Source of the DNA: Clostridiales bacterium | GTDB taxonomy: Bacteria > Bacillota > Clostridia > Lutisporales > Lutisporaceae | Direction: 5' to 3' | Assembly: GCA_012842725.1 (NCBI GenBank) | Contig: DUSG01000213.1 | Location: 1 to 5,410, forward strand | DNA length: 5,410 nt | Shown here: positions 1 through 5,410 of the stretch, in pieces | Layout of the letters: each line of letters opens with the position of its first letter | Numbering within the stretch: the first letter of the stretch is position 1 | Translations under genes and position numbers: made by a program | Notes under the pieces: generated by a model | Databases searched by the model: none | The model's input: the letters and a program-made list of their open reading frames with translations, nothing else | Told to the model about the DNA's origin: nothing

Positions 1-2
1 CC

Positions 3-527
3 TTACCTGAAGGAGATATTTTTACTATAAAGGAAGAACCTTTGAAGATATTTCACAAAATTGCCCAACTGGATGATAAGCATGTGATAATGTGGTACAA
101 GCTGTTGACAGAGATACTTCCAGATACAGCAAATAAATTGGAAAAAGCCATTAATGAAAAAAATATAAACATGCAGACAATAAAAGAAATACTTGCGAAG
201 ATAATAGTGGCAAAACTTTATGGTGATGAGGAAAGCAGACTTACATACATAGAATATATTAAGGATCTGGTGCGAAATACAAACACAAAGGAAATAAGAA
301 TGATACATGGGAGCAAAATGACTATTGGGGAGCTCATTGCTGCCTCTACTGATTTTACACTACCGGAAGCTATTCATATTGTAGAATCAGGAGGAGCCAG
401 GGCTTTAAGTTGCGATGGGGGATGTCTGACTTATATATTAAATAGTGATGCGGATATAAGCACCATATATTTTGATAAATTTTACATAATAGTGGATAAT
501 AAACTTGTCCTAAGGATAACAAAATAA
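3..527 (+). CDS. Unrecognised protein, C-terminal part (5' end outside window)
   Basis: I do not recognise this family. The frame is open from base 3 to the TAA at 525-527, giving 174 visible residues, and the first residues (LPEGDIFTIKEEP) look like coding sequence, so I treat the gene as truncated by the window edge. An alternative is a TTG start at 42, preceded by an AAAGGAAG-type site at 29-36. That would give a 161-residue protein. The first half is rich in charged helix-forming residues. The last 75 or so residues alternate hydrophobic and polar residues and look like beta strands. They include a CDGGC motif encoded at 411-425, which might bind a metal or form a disulfide. No signal peptide or membrane segment is visible. 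The next gene starts 85 nt downstream with its own ribosome binding site. The coding call is fairly sure; the function is unknown. Confidence 0.72.
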   Translation, partial: LPEGDIFTIKEEPLKIFHKIAQLDDKHVIMWYKLLTEILPDTANKLEKAINEKNINMQTIKEILAKIIVAKLYGDEESRLTYIEYIKDLVRNTNTKEIRMIHGSKMTIGELIAASTDFTLPEAIHIVESGGARALSCDGGCLTYILNSDADISTIYFDKFYIIVDNKLVLRITK

Positions 528-530
528 TAT

Positions 531-559
531 TTATATTCAAGAAAAATATTGCATTCATA
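531..559 (+). promoter_or_regulatory. Possible sigma-E-like sporulation promoter for the lipoprotein gene
   Basis: TTATATT at 531-537 is followed 14 nt later by CATTCATA at 552-559. This resembles the mother-cell sigma-E pattern known from Bacillus (-35 KMATATT, 14-15 nt, -10 CATACAHT) with a mismatch in the -35 box and two in the -10 box. The spacing fits, and a sporulation promoter suits the family of the downstream gene. A transcript from here would begin near 566, inside or after the left arm of the 554-617 hairpin. In such AT-rich DNA a chance match is quite possible. Confidence 0.28.
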
Positions 560-625
560 TATTCAACTCCTGAACAAAAAATATTATTAATTCAGAATGA
601 AGGAGTGAATATATGAAATTTTTTT
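554..625 (+). promoter_or_regulatory. Start-codon hairpin followed by T7: RBS occlusion and/or attenuator
   Basis: Bases 554-565 are complementary to 606-617 (12 bp). After a one-base bulge (A566), 567-571 (CTCCT) pairs with 601-605 (AGGAG). The stem is thus 17 bp with one bulge and a 29-nt loop. The right arm contains the whole Shine-Dalgarno and the ATG (613-615) of the lipoprotein gene, and it is followed almost at once by seven T's at 619-625. On RNA read through from the upstream gene this structure would hide the start site, and it resembles an intrinsic terminator, although the stem base is AU-rich and the loop is long. The pairing is seen directly; the regulatory role is inferred. Confidence 0.55.
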
Positions 626-1116
626 GGTATTGTCTAAAACTTATGTTTGCCGTAATAGTGTTTACATCTGTTTTTTCTTCATGCGCATTAAGAAAAGTAC
701 CGGATACAACTTATGATGATAATGCATATTACAGTAGAAATAATAAAGGCAGTTATAGCCCGGAATTAGGTACTACAGCTACAGAAGGTGACAGAATTGC
801 ACGGGCAATTCAAGGGGTAAGAGGCATTGATAATGTTGTTGTGGTTGTCGATGGAAATACAGCGTATGTAGGAGTAAACTTGAATGAATATGGAAATATT
901 GAAAGCACCAGTGAAATACAAAGCATTAAAGAGCAGGTAGCCAGTGTTGTCAGAAGAGAAGATGCTGATATTAAAACTGTATATGTCAGTGCTGAAAATG
1001 ATTTTGTTGAGCAAATGACCAGGATATCAAGGGAACTGAGGAATGGAAAACCTATTGAAAGCATAAGAGATGAGCTAGATAACATTGTTAAAGTAGTAAC
1101 ACCCAAGAGGAAATAG
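613..1116 (+). CDS. YhcN/YlaJ-family sporulation lipoprotein
   Basis: Predicted membrane-anchored lipoprotein of the spore YhcN/YlaJ family, 167 residues. Its biochemical role is not settled; in Bacillus, members are spore-associated and contribute to spore outgrowth. Residues 1-23 form a lipoprotein signal peptide with a lysine near the start, a hydrophobic core (10-21) and a lipobox FSSC ending in Cys24. The F at -3 is less usual than L or V. Residues 25-57 are a polar, probably disordered linker. The family domain runs from about 58 to 160: a helix with GDRIARAI, the strand NVVVVVDGNTAYVGVNL (74-90), a helix with IKEQVASVVR, the strand KTVYVSAEND, and a final helix around LRNGKPIESIRDEL. 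The ATG at 613 has an AAGGAG site (600-605) 7 nt upstream. The signal peptide starts right there, so the start is firm. The start region is buried in a long inverted repeat (554-617). The gene appears monocistronic. Confidence 0.9.
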   Translation: MKFFWYCLKLMFAVIVFTSVFSSCALRKVPDTTYDDNAYYSRNNKGSYSPELGTTATEGDRIARAIQGVRGIDNVVVVVDGNTAYVGVNLNEYGNIESTSEIQSIKEQVASVVRREDADIKTVYVSAENDFVEQMTRISRELRNGKPIESIRDELDNIVKVVTPKRK

Positions 1117-1139
1117 TTGGTATATATATACAGATAAGG

Positions 1140-1195
1140 ATAAACATAGTTAATGTTTAAATATAGCATCAATTATAGACATAAGCTATGTTTAT
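1140..1195 (+). terminator. Long AU-rich hairpin, possible terminator of the lipoprotein gene
   Basis: ATAAACATAG at 1140-1149 is perfectly complementary to CTATGTTTAT at 1186-1195. Pairing continues inward with two G-U pairs and one mismatch (1152/1183) to 1159/1176, leaving a loop of about 16 nt. That gives roughly 19 pairs. The hairpin lies 24 nt after the lipoprotein stop codon and is followed by a U-rich but interrupted run (1191-1207). Position suggests transcription termination, but the low GC and poor U tract make it a weak intrinsic terminator. It could instead be an mRNA 3'-end stabiliser. Confidence 0.42.
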
Positions 1196-1249
1196 ATATT
1201 TCTATTACGAAAAATATGCAAAATTTAAGGGTAATTTTATTTATAATGC

Positions 1250-1279
1250 TTGATAAATAACAAACATATATTGTATGAT
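1250..1279 (+). promoter_or_regulatory. Sigma-A-type promoter of the marR-carboxypeptidase operon
   Basis: TTGATA at 1250-1255 (one mismatch to TTGACA) and TATGAT at 1274-1279 (one mismatch to TATAAT) are separated by 18 bp. Transcription would start near 1286, leaving a leader of about 27 nt before the ATG at 1313. The -10 box lies within the palindrome at 1267-1295, the usual arrangement for an autorepressor. Confidence 0.55.
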
Positions 1280-1295
1280 ATAAGTATACAAAATA
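1267..1295. promoter_or_regulatory. Imperfect palindrome over the -10 box, candidate MarR operator
   Basis: TATATTGTAT at 1267-1276 and ATACAAAATA at 1286-1295 are inverted repeats with 9 of 10 positions complementary (mismatch 1270/1292) around a 9-bp centre. The inner arms TTGTAT/ATACAA are perfect. The repeat overlaps the -10 element and the likely transcription start, so a dimer bound here would block polymerase. MarR proteins commonly bind such sites in their own promoters, and the regulator is encoded immediately downstream. That this protein binds here is inferred. Confidence 0.5.
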
Positions 1296-1300
1296 ATTTT

Positions 1301-1307
1301 GGAGGGG
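1301..1307 (+). promoter_or_regulatory. Shine-Dalgarno fixing the marR start at 1313
   Basis: GGAGGGG ends 5 nt before the ATG at 1313. The frame extends upstream to a TTG at 1250, but that TTG is the -35 box of the promoter and has no ribosome binding site, so the extra 21 codons are not translated. Confidence 0.8.
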
Positions 1308-1312
1308 TGTCA

Positions 1313-1852
1313 ATGACAAGAGAGGAAGCGGTAATAACTATTCATAAGCTTAATTTTTTATACCTAAGTTTGAATAAATGTATGATAGATGACTGGGAAA
1401 AAATAGTACAATTAGGTGGGCTCACATATCCCCAAGCGAAGCTTCTCATAATATTAACTGAATGCGGAGAATGTACCATGTCGACGATTGCTGATAAAGG
1501 CTTTTGGCATATGTCAACAGTTACTGAACTTGTAAACAGAATGGAAAAAGAAGGTTATGTGGGAAGGAAGATCGATCAGATTGATAAACGCGTAGTAAAG
1601 GTGCATATTACACAAAAAGGAAGAGAAGTGCTGGACAATACTAAGAGACTCTATTATAAACATTCAGATGCATATAATGCGTTGCTTAGTATGGATAAAA
1701 AAGATTTGGATAATGCATTTGACATTATTACTAAAGTATGTAAAAATATAAAGCATATAGATGGTCCCTGCCCTTTATCTATTTATATGGAGAAAGCCGA
1801 GAAGCCTACATGTAACTGCCTTGATATAATGAGAAGTGTATATGGGGAGTGA
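1313..1852 (+). CDS. MarR-family transcriptional regulator, cysteine-rich
   Basis: A 179-residue winged helix-turn-helix regulator of the MarR family, expected to be a cytosolic dimer that binds a palindromic operator and is released by a ligand or oxidant. Residues 1-36 are an N-terminal dimerisation helix region. The DNA-binding domain spans about 37-107: LTYPQAKLLIILTE, the helix TMSTIADKG, the recognition helix around HMSTVTELVNRMEKEG (66-81), and the wing with RKIDQIDKRVVKVHITQKG ending near 103. Residues 108-147 form the C-terminal dimerisation helices. The protein is unusual in having seven cysteines: 23, 51 and 54 (CGEC, at the turn before the third helix), 143, 153, 167 and 169 (CNC in a short tail). 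This suggests thiol-based sensing or metal binding, which is inference. It is followed by an overlapping or nearly overlapping peptidase gene and probably represses both through the palindrome at 1267-1295. Confidence 0.9.
   Translation: MTREEAVITIHKLNFLYLSLNKCMIDDWEKIVQLGGLTYPQAKLLIILTECGECTMSTIADKGFWHMSTVTELVNRMEKEGYVGRKIDQIDKRVVKVHITQKGREVLDNTKRLYYKHSDAYNALLSMDKKDLDNAFDIITKVCKNIKHIDGPCPLSIYMEKAEKPTCNCLDIMRSVYGE
1846..1849 (+). promoter_or_regulatory. Ribosome binding site inside the end of marR, deciding the peptidase start
   Basis: GGAG (within GGGGAG, 1844-1849) lies in the last codons of marR. It is 8 nt upstream of a TTG at 1858, a normal spacing. An in-frame GTG at 1849 would overlap the site itself and has no good alternative site. 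The TTG is therefore the better start. Confidence 0.6.
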
Positions 1853-1857
1853 AAGCT

Positions 1858-2784
1858 TTGAAGCCAAAGGCTTTAAGAAAAGGAGATACCATTGGTTTAA
1901 TTGCACCGTCAAGTCCTGTTTCCAAAAGCAGAGCCCAAGCTTGTATAGATTGGATTAAAGCTGCTGGTTATAATGTTAAATGGGGGCAATCTTTATTTGA
2001 GTCAGTAGGATACCTATCTGGTAGTGATGAGTTGAGGGCTAATGATATAAACAGTATGTTTGCAGACAACCAAGTGGATGCAGTATTCTGTATAAGAGGC
2101 GGATACGGTACCATGAGGATACTGGATAAAATTGATTATGAGTTGATAAGAAGCAATCCAAAGATATTTGTCGGTTACAGTGACATAACTGCATTGCATA
2201 CAGCTTTTTTACAGAAAACGGGTCTTATAACATTTCATGGTCCTATGGTTGCAAGTTTTGCTAAAGAAGGATTGGACGAGTTAAGCAGTCATTATTTTGA
2301 GAAAGCCATTGCCAATCCAGAACCTATGGGAGAGATTAATAACCCTCCTGAAGTGCCAATTAAAGCATATAATAAGGGAAGTGCATCTGGGAAGATAGTA
2401 GGGGGAAATCTTTCTTTGCTTGCAGATACCATGGGTACTCCATATGAGATTGATACTAAGGGAAAGATACTTCTAATAGAAGAAGTCGGGGAGCGACCAT
2501 ATAATCTGGACAGAATGCTTTTACAGCTTAAACTTGGTGGAAAGTTTAAAGATGCAGTAGGCATAATCATAGGGGATTTTACAGATTGTGAACCTGAAGA
2601 GGGAAAAGACAGTTTAACTATTGATGAGATTATTGAGGATATAGTTGTTCCTTGTGGTAAGCCAATATTATGCGGATATAAAATTGGTCATTGTACACCC
2701 AATATCACTATACCTATTGGCGTTGAAGCTTACATGGATTGTGATAATATGCGATTTTGTATTACTGAAGGGGCGGTTGTGTAA
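1858..2784 (+). CDS. LD-carboxypeptidase, peptidase family S66 (LdcA/MccF-like)
   Basis: A 308-residue cytosolic serine peptidase of family S66. Known members cleave the terminal D-alanine from murein tetrapeptides during cell wall recycling (LdcA) or inactivate the peptide-nucleotide antibiotic microcin C (MccF). I cannot tell which applies. The N-terminus has the family start KPKALRKGDTIGLIAPSSP, and the glycine-rich RGGYGTMRILD lies at 80-90. The Ser-Glu-His triad is visible: Ser108 in VGYSDITALH, Glu208 in LLIEEVGERPYNLDRML, and His278 in GYKIGHCTPN. Spacing is as expected for the family and length is normal. There is no signal peptide, which fits a cytosolic enzyme. I chose TTG at 1858 over GTG at 1849 because of the GGAG spacing; the alternative adds three residues and would overlap the marR stop by 4 nt. 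Coupling to marR suggests co-regulation. The gene ends in its own terminator. Confidence 0.9.
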   Translation: MKPKALRKGDTIGLIAPSSPVSKSRAQACIDWIKAAGYNVKWGQSLFESVGYLSGSDELRANDINSMFADNQVDAVFCIRGGYGTMRILDKIDYELIRSNPKIFVGYSDITALHTAFLQKTGLITFHGPMVASFAKEGLDELSSHYFEKAIANPEPMGEINNPPEVPIKAYNKGSASGKIVGGNLSLLADTMGTPYEIDTKGKILLIEEVGERPYNLDRMLLQLKLGGKFKDAVGIIIGDFTDCEPEEGKDSLTIDEIIEDIVVPCGKPILCGYKIGHCTPNITIPIGVEAYMDCDNMRFCITEGAVV

Positions 2785-2799
2785 CCGTCCTTATATTTT
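2769..2799 (+). terminator. Intrinsic terminator spanning the carboxypeptidase stop codon
   Basis: GGGCGGTT (2771-2778) pairs with AACCGTCC (2783-2790) around a GTGT loop, with one G-U pair. The stem can extend by two pairs (2769-2770 with 2791-2792). TTATATTTT follows at 2791-2799. The TAA stop (2782-2784) sits at the loop and top of the stem. This ends the marR-peptidase transcript before the tig promoter. Confidence 0.82.
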
Positions 2800-2950
2800 A
2801 ATATTATATAATCATTATTAATAAAAAGATATGATATAATAATAGAAAATATTAACTAGAATTATCATCAGATATACAGGCTTATTTTTATTACATAATG
2901 GAGATAAATGTGTATATAGAAAGATGCATAGAGAAAAATAGTAAAAATAC

Positions 2951-2978
2951 TTGATATGAAAAACAGGTATGTTATAAT
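2951..2978 (+). promoter_or_regulatory. Sigma-A promoter of the tig-clpP-clpX operon
   Basis: TTGATA at 2951-2956 and a perfect TATAAT at 2973-2978 are separated by 16 bp. TG at 2970-2971 gives an extended -10 (TGTTATAAT). Transcription would start near 2985, giving a leader of about 55 nt. I see no CtsR heptads (GGTCAAA) or CIRCE-like TTAGCACTC repeat in 2785-3039, so heat-shock control by those repressors is not evident. Confidence 0.75.
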
Positions 2979-3039
2979 AAAGTGGTTAAGTAGGATTATG
3001 AAAAAAATATAAATTTTTTGATATACGAGGAGGATTCGA

Positions 3040-4326
3040 ATGAGCTCTAAGTTAGAGAAATTAGAAAAAAACGTTGCTACATTAGAAATCACGGTTTCAG
3101 CAGAAAAGCTGGAAGAAGGTATAGCAAAAGCATATATAAAAAATGCGAAAAAATTTAATATTCCTGGTTTCAGAAAAGGAAAAGCACCAAGAAAACTTAT
3201 TGAAAAATATTATGGTGAAGGAATATTCTATGAAGATGCAATAAATGAAGTTTGCCCTGAAGCATATGAAGAAGCTATAAAGGAACATAATTTGGAACCT
3301 GTTGACAGACCTTCAATTGATATTCTTGAAATTGAAAGCGGAAAGGGTATTGTGTTCAAGGCAGAAGTTACTGTAAAACCTGAAGTTGAGCTGGGACAAT
3401 ATAAGGGAATAGAGGTTGAGAAAAAAGAGTATAATGTTACAGATGAAGATGTGGAAAATGAGTTGGAAATCCTCAGAAACAGAAATGCCAGAATAATAGA
3501 TGTAACTGATAGACCTGTAAAGAGGGGCGATATTGTTACAATAGATTTTAAAGGCTTTATTGATGATAAGGAGTTTGAAGGCGGCTCTGCCGAAAACTAT
3601 AAATTGGAAATAGGTTCCGGAAGATTTATACCAGGGTTTGAGGAACAGTTAATCGGAGCAACTATTGGTAATGAAGTTGATGTAAATGTGACTTTCCCTG
3701 AAGATTACAGGTCTGAAGAATTGGCAGGAAAACCGGCACTTTTCAAAGTTACAGTTAAAGAAATAAAGGAAAAGGAATTATTGCCTTTGGATGATGAATT
3801 CGCAAAGGATGTAAGTGAATTTGACACCCTGGAAGAGCTTAAAGCAGATATAAAAAGAAAAAAGCTTGAGGAAGCTGAAAGAATGGCCAAGAATGAATAC
3901 GAAAATGATTTAATAAAGAAGGTTGTTCAAAATGCCAAAGTTGACATTCCAGAGGTAATGATTGATAATCAAATTGAATCCATGATAAGAGATTTTGATT
4001 ATCAATTAAGATTCCAAGGATTAGATTTAGATTCATATATGAAATATATGAACATAAGCTATGAAGAAATGAAGCAATCTTACAAAGAAGCAGCAGAGGA
4101 CAGGGTAAAAACTCAGCTTGTTATGGAAGCCATAACAAAGGCTGAAAATATTGAAGTAACAGATGAAGAATTAGAAGCAGAAGTTGAAAAGACTGCAAAA
4201 CAGTACAATCAAGATGTTGAAAAATTCAGGAAATCATTGAGAGAAAGAGATATTGAGTATATTAGAGAAGGACTGCAGTTACAGAAGACGATTGACTTCT
4301 TAGTGGAACATAGCGTAAGCAAATAA
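3040..4326 (+). CDS. tig: Trigger factor, ribosome-associated chaperone and prolyl isomerase
   Basis: Trigger factor binds next to the ribosomal exit tunnel, shields nascent chains and catalyses proline isomerisation. The 428-residue length is normal. Residues 1 to about 145 are the ribosome-binding domain, with the signature GFRKGKAPR at 43-51 that contacts ribosomal protein L23. Residues about 150-245 are the FKBP-type isomerase domain (RGDIVTIDFKGFIDDKEFEGG; GSGRFIPGFEEQLIG at 192-206; VTFPEDY). Residues about 250-428 form the helical C-terminal domain, the chaperone body with its two arms, very rich in Glu and Lys. AGGAGG (3028-3033) lies 6 nt before the ATG, so the start is clear. It is first in an operon with clpP and clpX, joining folding and degradation. 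The product is soluble, with no signal peptide. Confidence 0.97.
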   Translation: MSSKLEKLEKNVATLEITVSAEKLEEGIAKAYIKNAKKFNIPGFRKGKAPRKLIEKYYGEGIFYEDAINEVCPEAYEEAIKEHNLEPVDRPSIDILEIESGKGIVFKAEVTVKPEVELGQYKGIEVEKKEYNVTDEDVENELEILRNRNARIIDVTDRPVKRGDIVTIDFKGFIDDKEFEGGSAENYKLEIGSGRFIPGFEEQLIGATIGNEVDVNVTFPEDYRSEELAGKPALFKVTVKEIKEKELLPLDDEFAKDVSEFDTLEELKADIKRKKLEEAERMAKNEYENDLIKKVVQNAKVDIPEVMIDNQIESMIRDFDYQLRFQGLDLDSYMKYMNISYEEMKQSYKEAAEDRVKTQLVMEAITKAENIEVTDEELEAEVEKTAKQYNQDVEKFRKSLRERDIEYIREGLQLQKTIDFLVEHSVSK

Positions 4327-4354
4327 TGGGTAACTTCGATAAGGAGGGTTTTTT

Positions 4355-4939
4355 ATGAGTCTGGTGCCTATAGTGGTTGAGCAAACCAATAGGGGCGAGA
4401 GGTCCTATGATATTTACTCAAGATTGCTGAAGGATAGGATAGTTTTCTTGGGAGACGAAATAAATGACGTAACTGCATCTTTGGTTGTTGCCCAATTATT
4501 ATTCCTAGAAGCAGAAGATCCGGAAAAGGATATAAATCTCTATATTAATAGTCCTGGGGGTTCTATAACTGCAGGTATGGCAATATATGATACTATGCAA
4601 TTTATTAAACCTGATGTTTCTACCATATGCATAGGTATGGCAGCAAGCATGGGAGCATTTTTATTGGCTGCAGGTGCTAAGGGTAAGAGATTTGCGCTTC
4701 CTAATAGCGAAATAATGATACATCAGCCTCTTGGCGGTGCCAGAGGTCAGGCATCTGATGTAATTATTCATGCAGAACGTCTTATGAGAACCAAAAAGCA
4801 GTTGAATAAGATTCTAAGTGAAAAAACAGGGCAACCTTTGGAAAAAATAGAAAGGGATGTAGAAAGAGATTATTTCATGACAGCTGAAGAAGCAAAAGCT
4901 TATGGAATAATCGATGAGATTTTAATTAAGAGAAAGTAA
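4355..4939 (+). CDS. clpP: ATP-dependent Clp protease proteolytic subunit
   Basis: ClpP is the serine peptidase that forms a 14-subunit barrel and degrades proteins unfolded by ClpX or other Clp ATPases. The 194-residue protein has the complete catalytic triad: Ser98 in GMAASMGAF, His123 in IMIHQPLGG and Asp172 in VERDYFMTAEEA, the same numbering as Bacillus ClpP. The N-terminal part MSLVPIVVEQTNRGERSYDIYSRLL forms the axial-loop region and is short, so there is little or no propeptide. NSPGGS at 65-70 is the oxyanion-hole strand region. AAGGAGG (4341-4347) lies 7 nt before the ATG. The 28-nt gap after tig holds no terminator or promoter that I can see, so it is co-transcribed with tig and clpX. 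The family is highly conserved and nothing in this copy is unusual. Confidence 0.98.
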   Translation: MSLVPIVVEQTNRGERSYDIYSRLLKDRIVFLGDEINDVTASLVVAQLLFLEAEDPEKDINLYINSPGGSITAGMAIYDTMQFIKPDVSTICIGMAASMGAFLLAAGAKGKRFALPNSEIMIHQPLGGARGQASDVIIHAERLMRTKKQLNKILSEKTGQPLEKIERDVERDYFMTAEEAKAYGIIDEILIKRK

Positions 4940-4952
4940 AAGAGGTGTATTT

Positions 4953-5410
4953 ATGGCCAAATTTGAGGACAGGAAGCAGTTGAAATGCTCCTTCTGCGGT
5001 AAGAACCAGGATCAGGTTAGAAGGCTTATTGCAGGACCAGGGGTTTATATCTGTGATGAATGTATAGAGCTTTGCCAGGAAATTATTGATGAAGAATTTG
5101 AAGAAGAAATGGAACTTGAAGTGAAAGATATTCCTAAACCAAAGGATATAAAGGAATTTCTGGATCAATATGTAATAGGACAAGATGAAGCGAAAAAAGC
5201 ATTGGCTGTGGCAGTATACAACCATTATAAAAGGATAAACTCTGATACTAAATACGATGATGTTGAGCTTCAAAAAAGCAATATTGTATTGATTGGCCCC
5301 ACAGGTTCCGGCAAGACTCTACTAGCTCAGACTTTGGCCAAAATGCTTAATGTGCCTTTTGCCATCGCTGACGCAACGTCCTTGACGGAAGCTGGGTATG
5401 TAGGCGAAGA
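4953..5410 (+). CDS. clpX: ATP-dependent Clp protease ATP-binding subunit ClpX, N-terminal part (3' end outside window)
   Basis: ClpX is a hexameric AAA+ unfoldase that recognises tagged or damaged proteins and threads them into ClpP. It is cut off by the window end after 152 full codons, about a third of a usual ClpX of 410-430 residues. Residues 1 to about 50 are the zinc-binding dimerisation domain with four cysteines, C12-x2-C15 and C34-x2-C37 (CSFC and CDEC). An acidic linker follows (EEFEEEMELE, 47-56). The AAA+ module then begins with PKDIKEFLDQYVIGQDEAKKALAVAVYNHYKR, and Walker A is GPTGSGKT at 115-122. The last residues DATSLTEAGYVGE are the pore-loop region typical of ClpX. The ATG at 4953 has GAGGTG (4942-4947) 5 nt upstream and lies 13 nt after the clpP stop, so it is translated from the same operon. 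No frameshift is seen. Confidence 0.97.
   Translation, partial: MAKFEDRKQLKCSFCGKNQDQVRRLIAGPGVYICDECIELCQEIIDEEFEEEMELEVKDIPKPKDIKEFLDQYVIGQDEAKKALAVAVYNHYKRINSDTKYDDVELQKSNIVLIGPTGSGKTLLAQTLAKMLNVPFAIADATSLTEAGYVGE

Noticed and set aside
810..1172. Minus-strand open frame opposite the lipoprotein gene
   Set aside because: It is a shadow of the + strand gene: low-complexity sequence, no RBS, no family resemblance. The same holds for the other minus-strand frames in the window.
1242..1247. TATAAT upstream of marR as an alternative -10 box
   Set aside because: No -35 element is seen 16-18 bp upstream; the neighbouring TTGATA/TATGAT pair explains the operon better.
1250..1312. TTG at 1250 as an upstream start adding 21 residues to the MarR protein
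   Set aside because: The TTG coincides with the promoter -35 box, the region has no RBS, and the ATG at 1313 has an excellent GGAGGGG site and matches the usual family start.
2832..2840. TGATATAAT, a perfect extended -10 box far upstream of tig
   Set aside because: There is no recognisable -35 at a suitable distance, and such matches arise easily in this AT-only stretch. The 2951-2978 promoter is much better.
2801..2846. AT-only palindromes and inverted repeats (for example ATTATATAAT)
   Set aside because: They consist only of A and T, so short self-complementary runs are expected by chance, and they lie just after a good terminator.
2898..2954. An 18-codon ORF in the tig upstream region
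   Set aside because: No ribosome binding site precedes it, the composition is that of the spacer, and its end overlaps the tig -35 box.
3001..3019. A-run and T-run hairpin in the tig leader
   Set aside because: It has only A-U pairs, is weak, and does not reach the AGGAGG site. No regulatory role can be supported.
2785..3039. Search for CtsR or CIRCE heat-shock operators before tig
   Set aside because: No GGTCAAA repeats or TTAGCACTC-type inverted repeat were found, so no such site is annotated.

Overview
The window is a low-GC, AT-rich stretch typical of an endospore-forming member of the Clostridia. Evidence is the A/T-ending codon use (AGA, ATA, GAA, AAA), strong AGGAGG-type ribosome binding sites, some TTG starts, a YhcN/YlaJ-type sporulation lipoprotein, and the contiguous order trigger factor - clpP - clpX, which is common in Clostridia. 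I cannot name a species. All genes are on the + strand.

Layout. (1) 1-527: the 3' part of an unrecognised gene whose reading frame is open to the left edge. (2) 528-1116: a short spacer, then a YhcN/YlaJ-family lipoprotein gene. Its Shine-Dalgarno and ATG lie inside the right arm of a long inverted repeat that is followed directly by seven T's. (3) 1117-1312: an AT-rich spacer with a long imperfect hairpin, a sigma-A-type promoter, and a 29-bp imperfect palindrome over its -10 region. (4) 1313-2784: a two-gene operon of a cysteine-rich MarR-type regulator and an S66-family LD-carboxypeptidase, with the second gene's ribosome binding site inside the end of the first. A GC-rich intrinsic terminator straddles the carboxypeptidase stop codon. 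(5) 2785-3039: spacer with a good extended -10 promoter. (6) 3040-5410: trigger factor (tig), clpP and the 5' part of clpX, with gaps of 28 and 13 nt and no terminator between them, so probably one transcript.

How the genes work together. Trigger factor receives nascent chains at the ribosome. ClpX unfolds substrates and feeds them to the ClpP tetradecamer, so the right half is a protein folding and turnover operon. The MarR/carboxypeptidase pair looks like a self-regulated unit: a regulator that may sense a thiol-reactive compound or metal, controlling a cytosolic peptidase for murein tetrapeptides or peptide-like toxins. The lipoprotein is probably a spore membrane component.

No gene in the window belongs to an obviously new system. 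The parts most worth a second look are regulatory: the start-codon hairpin at 554-617, the operator-like palindrome at 1267-1295, and the cysteine-rich MarR protein with its unusual carboxypeptidase partner.
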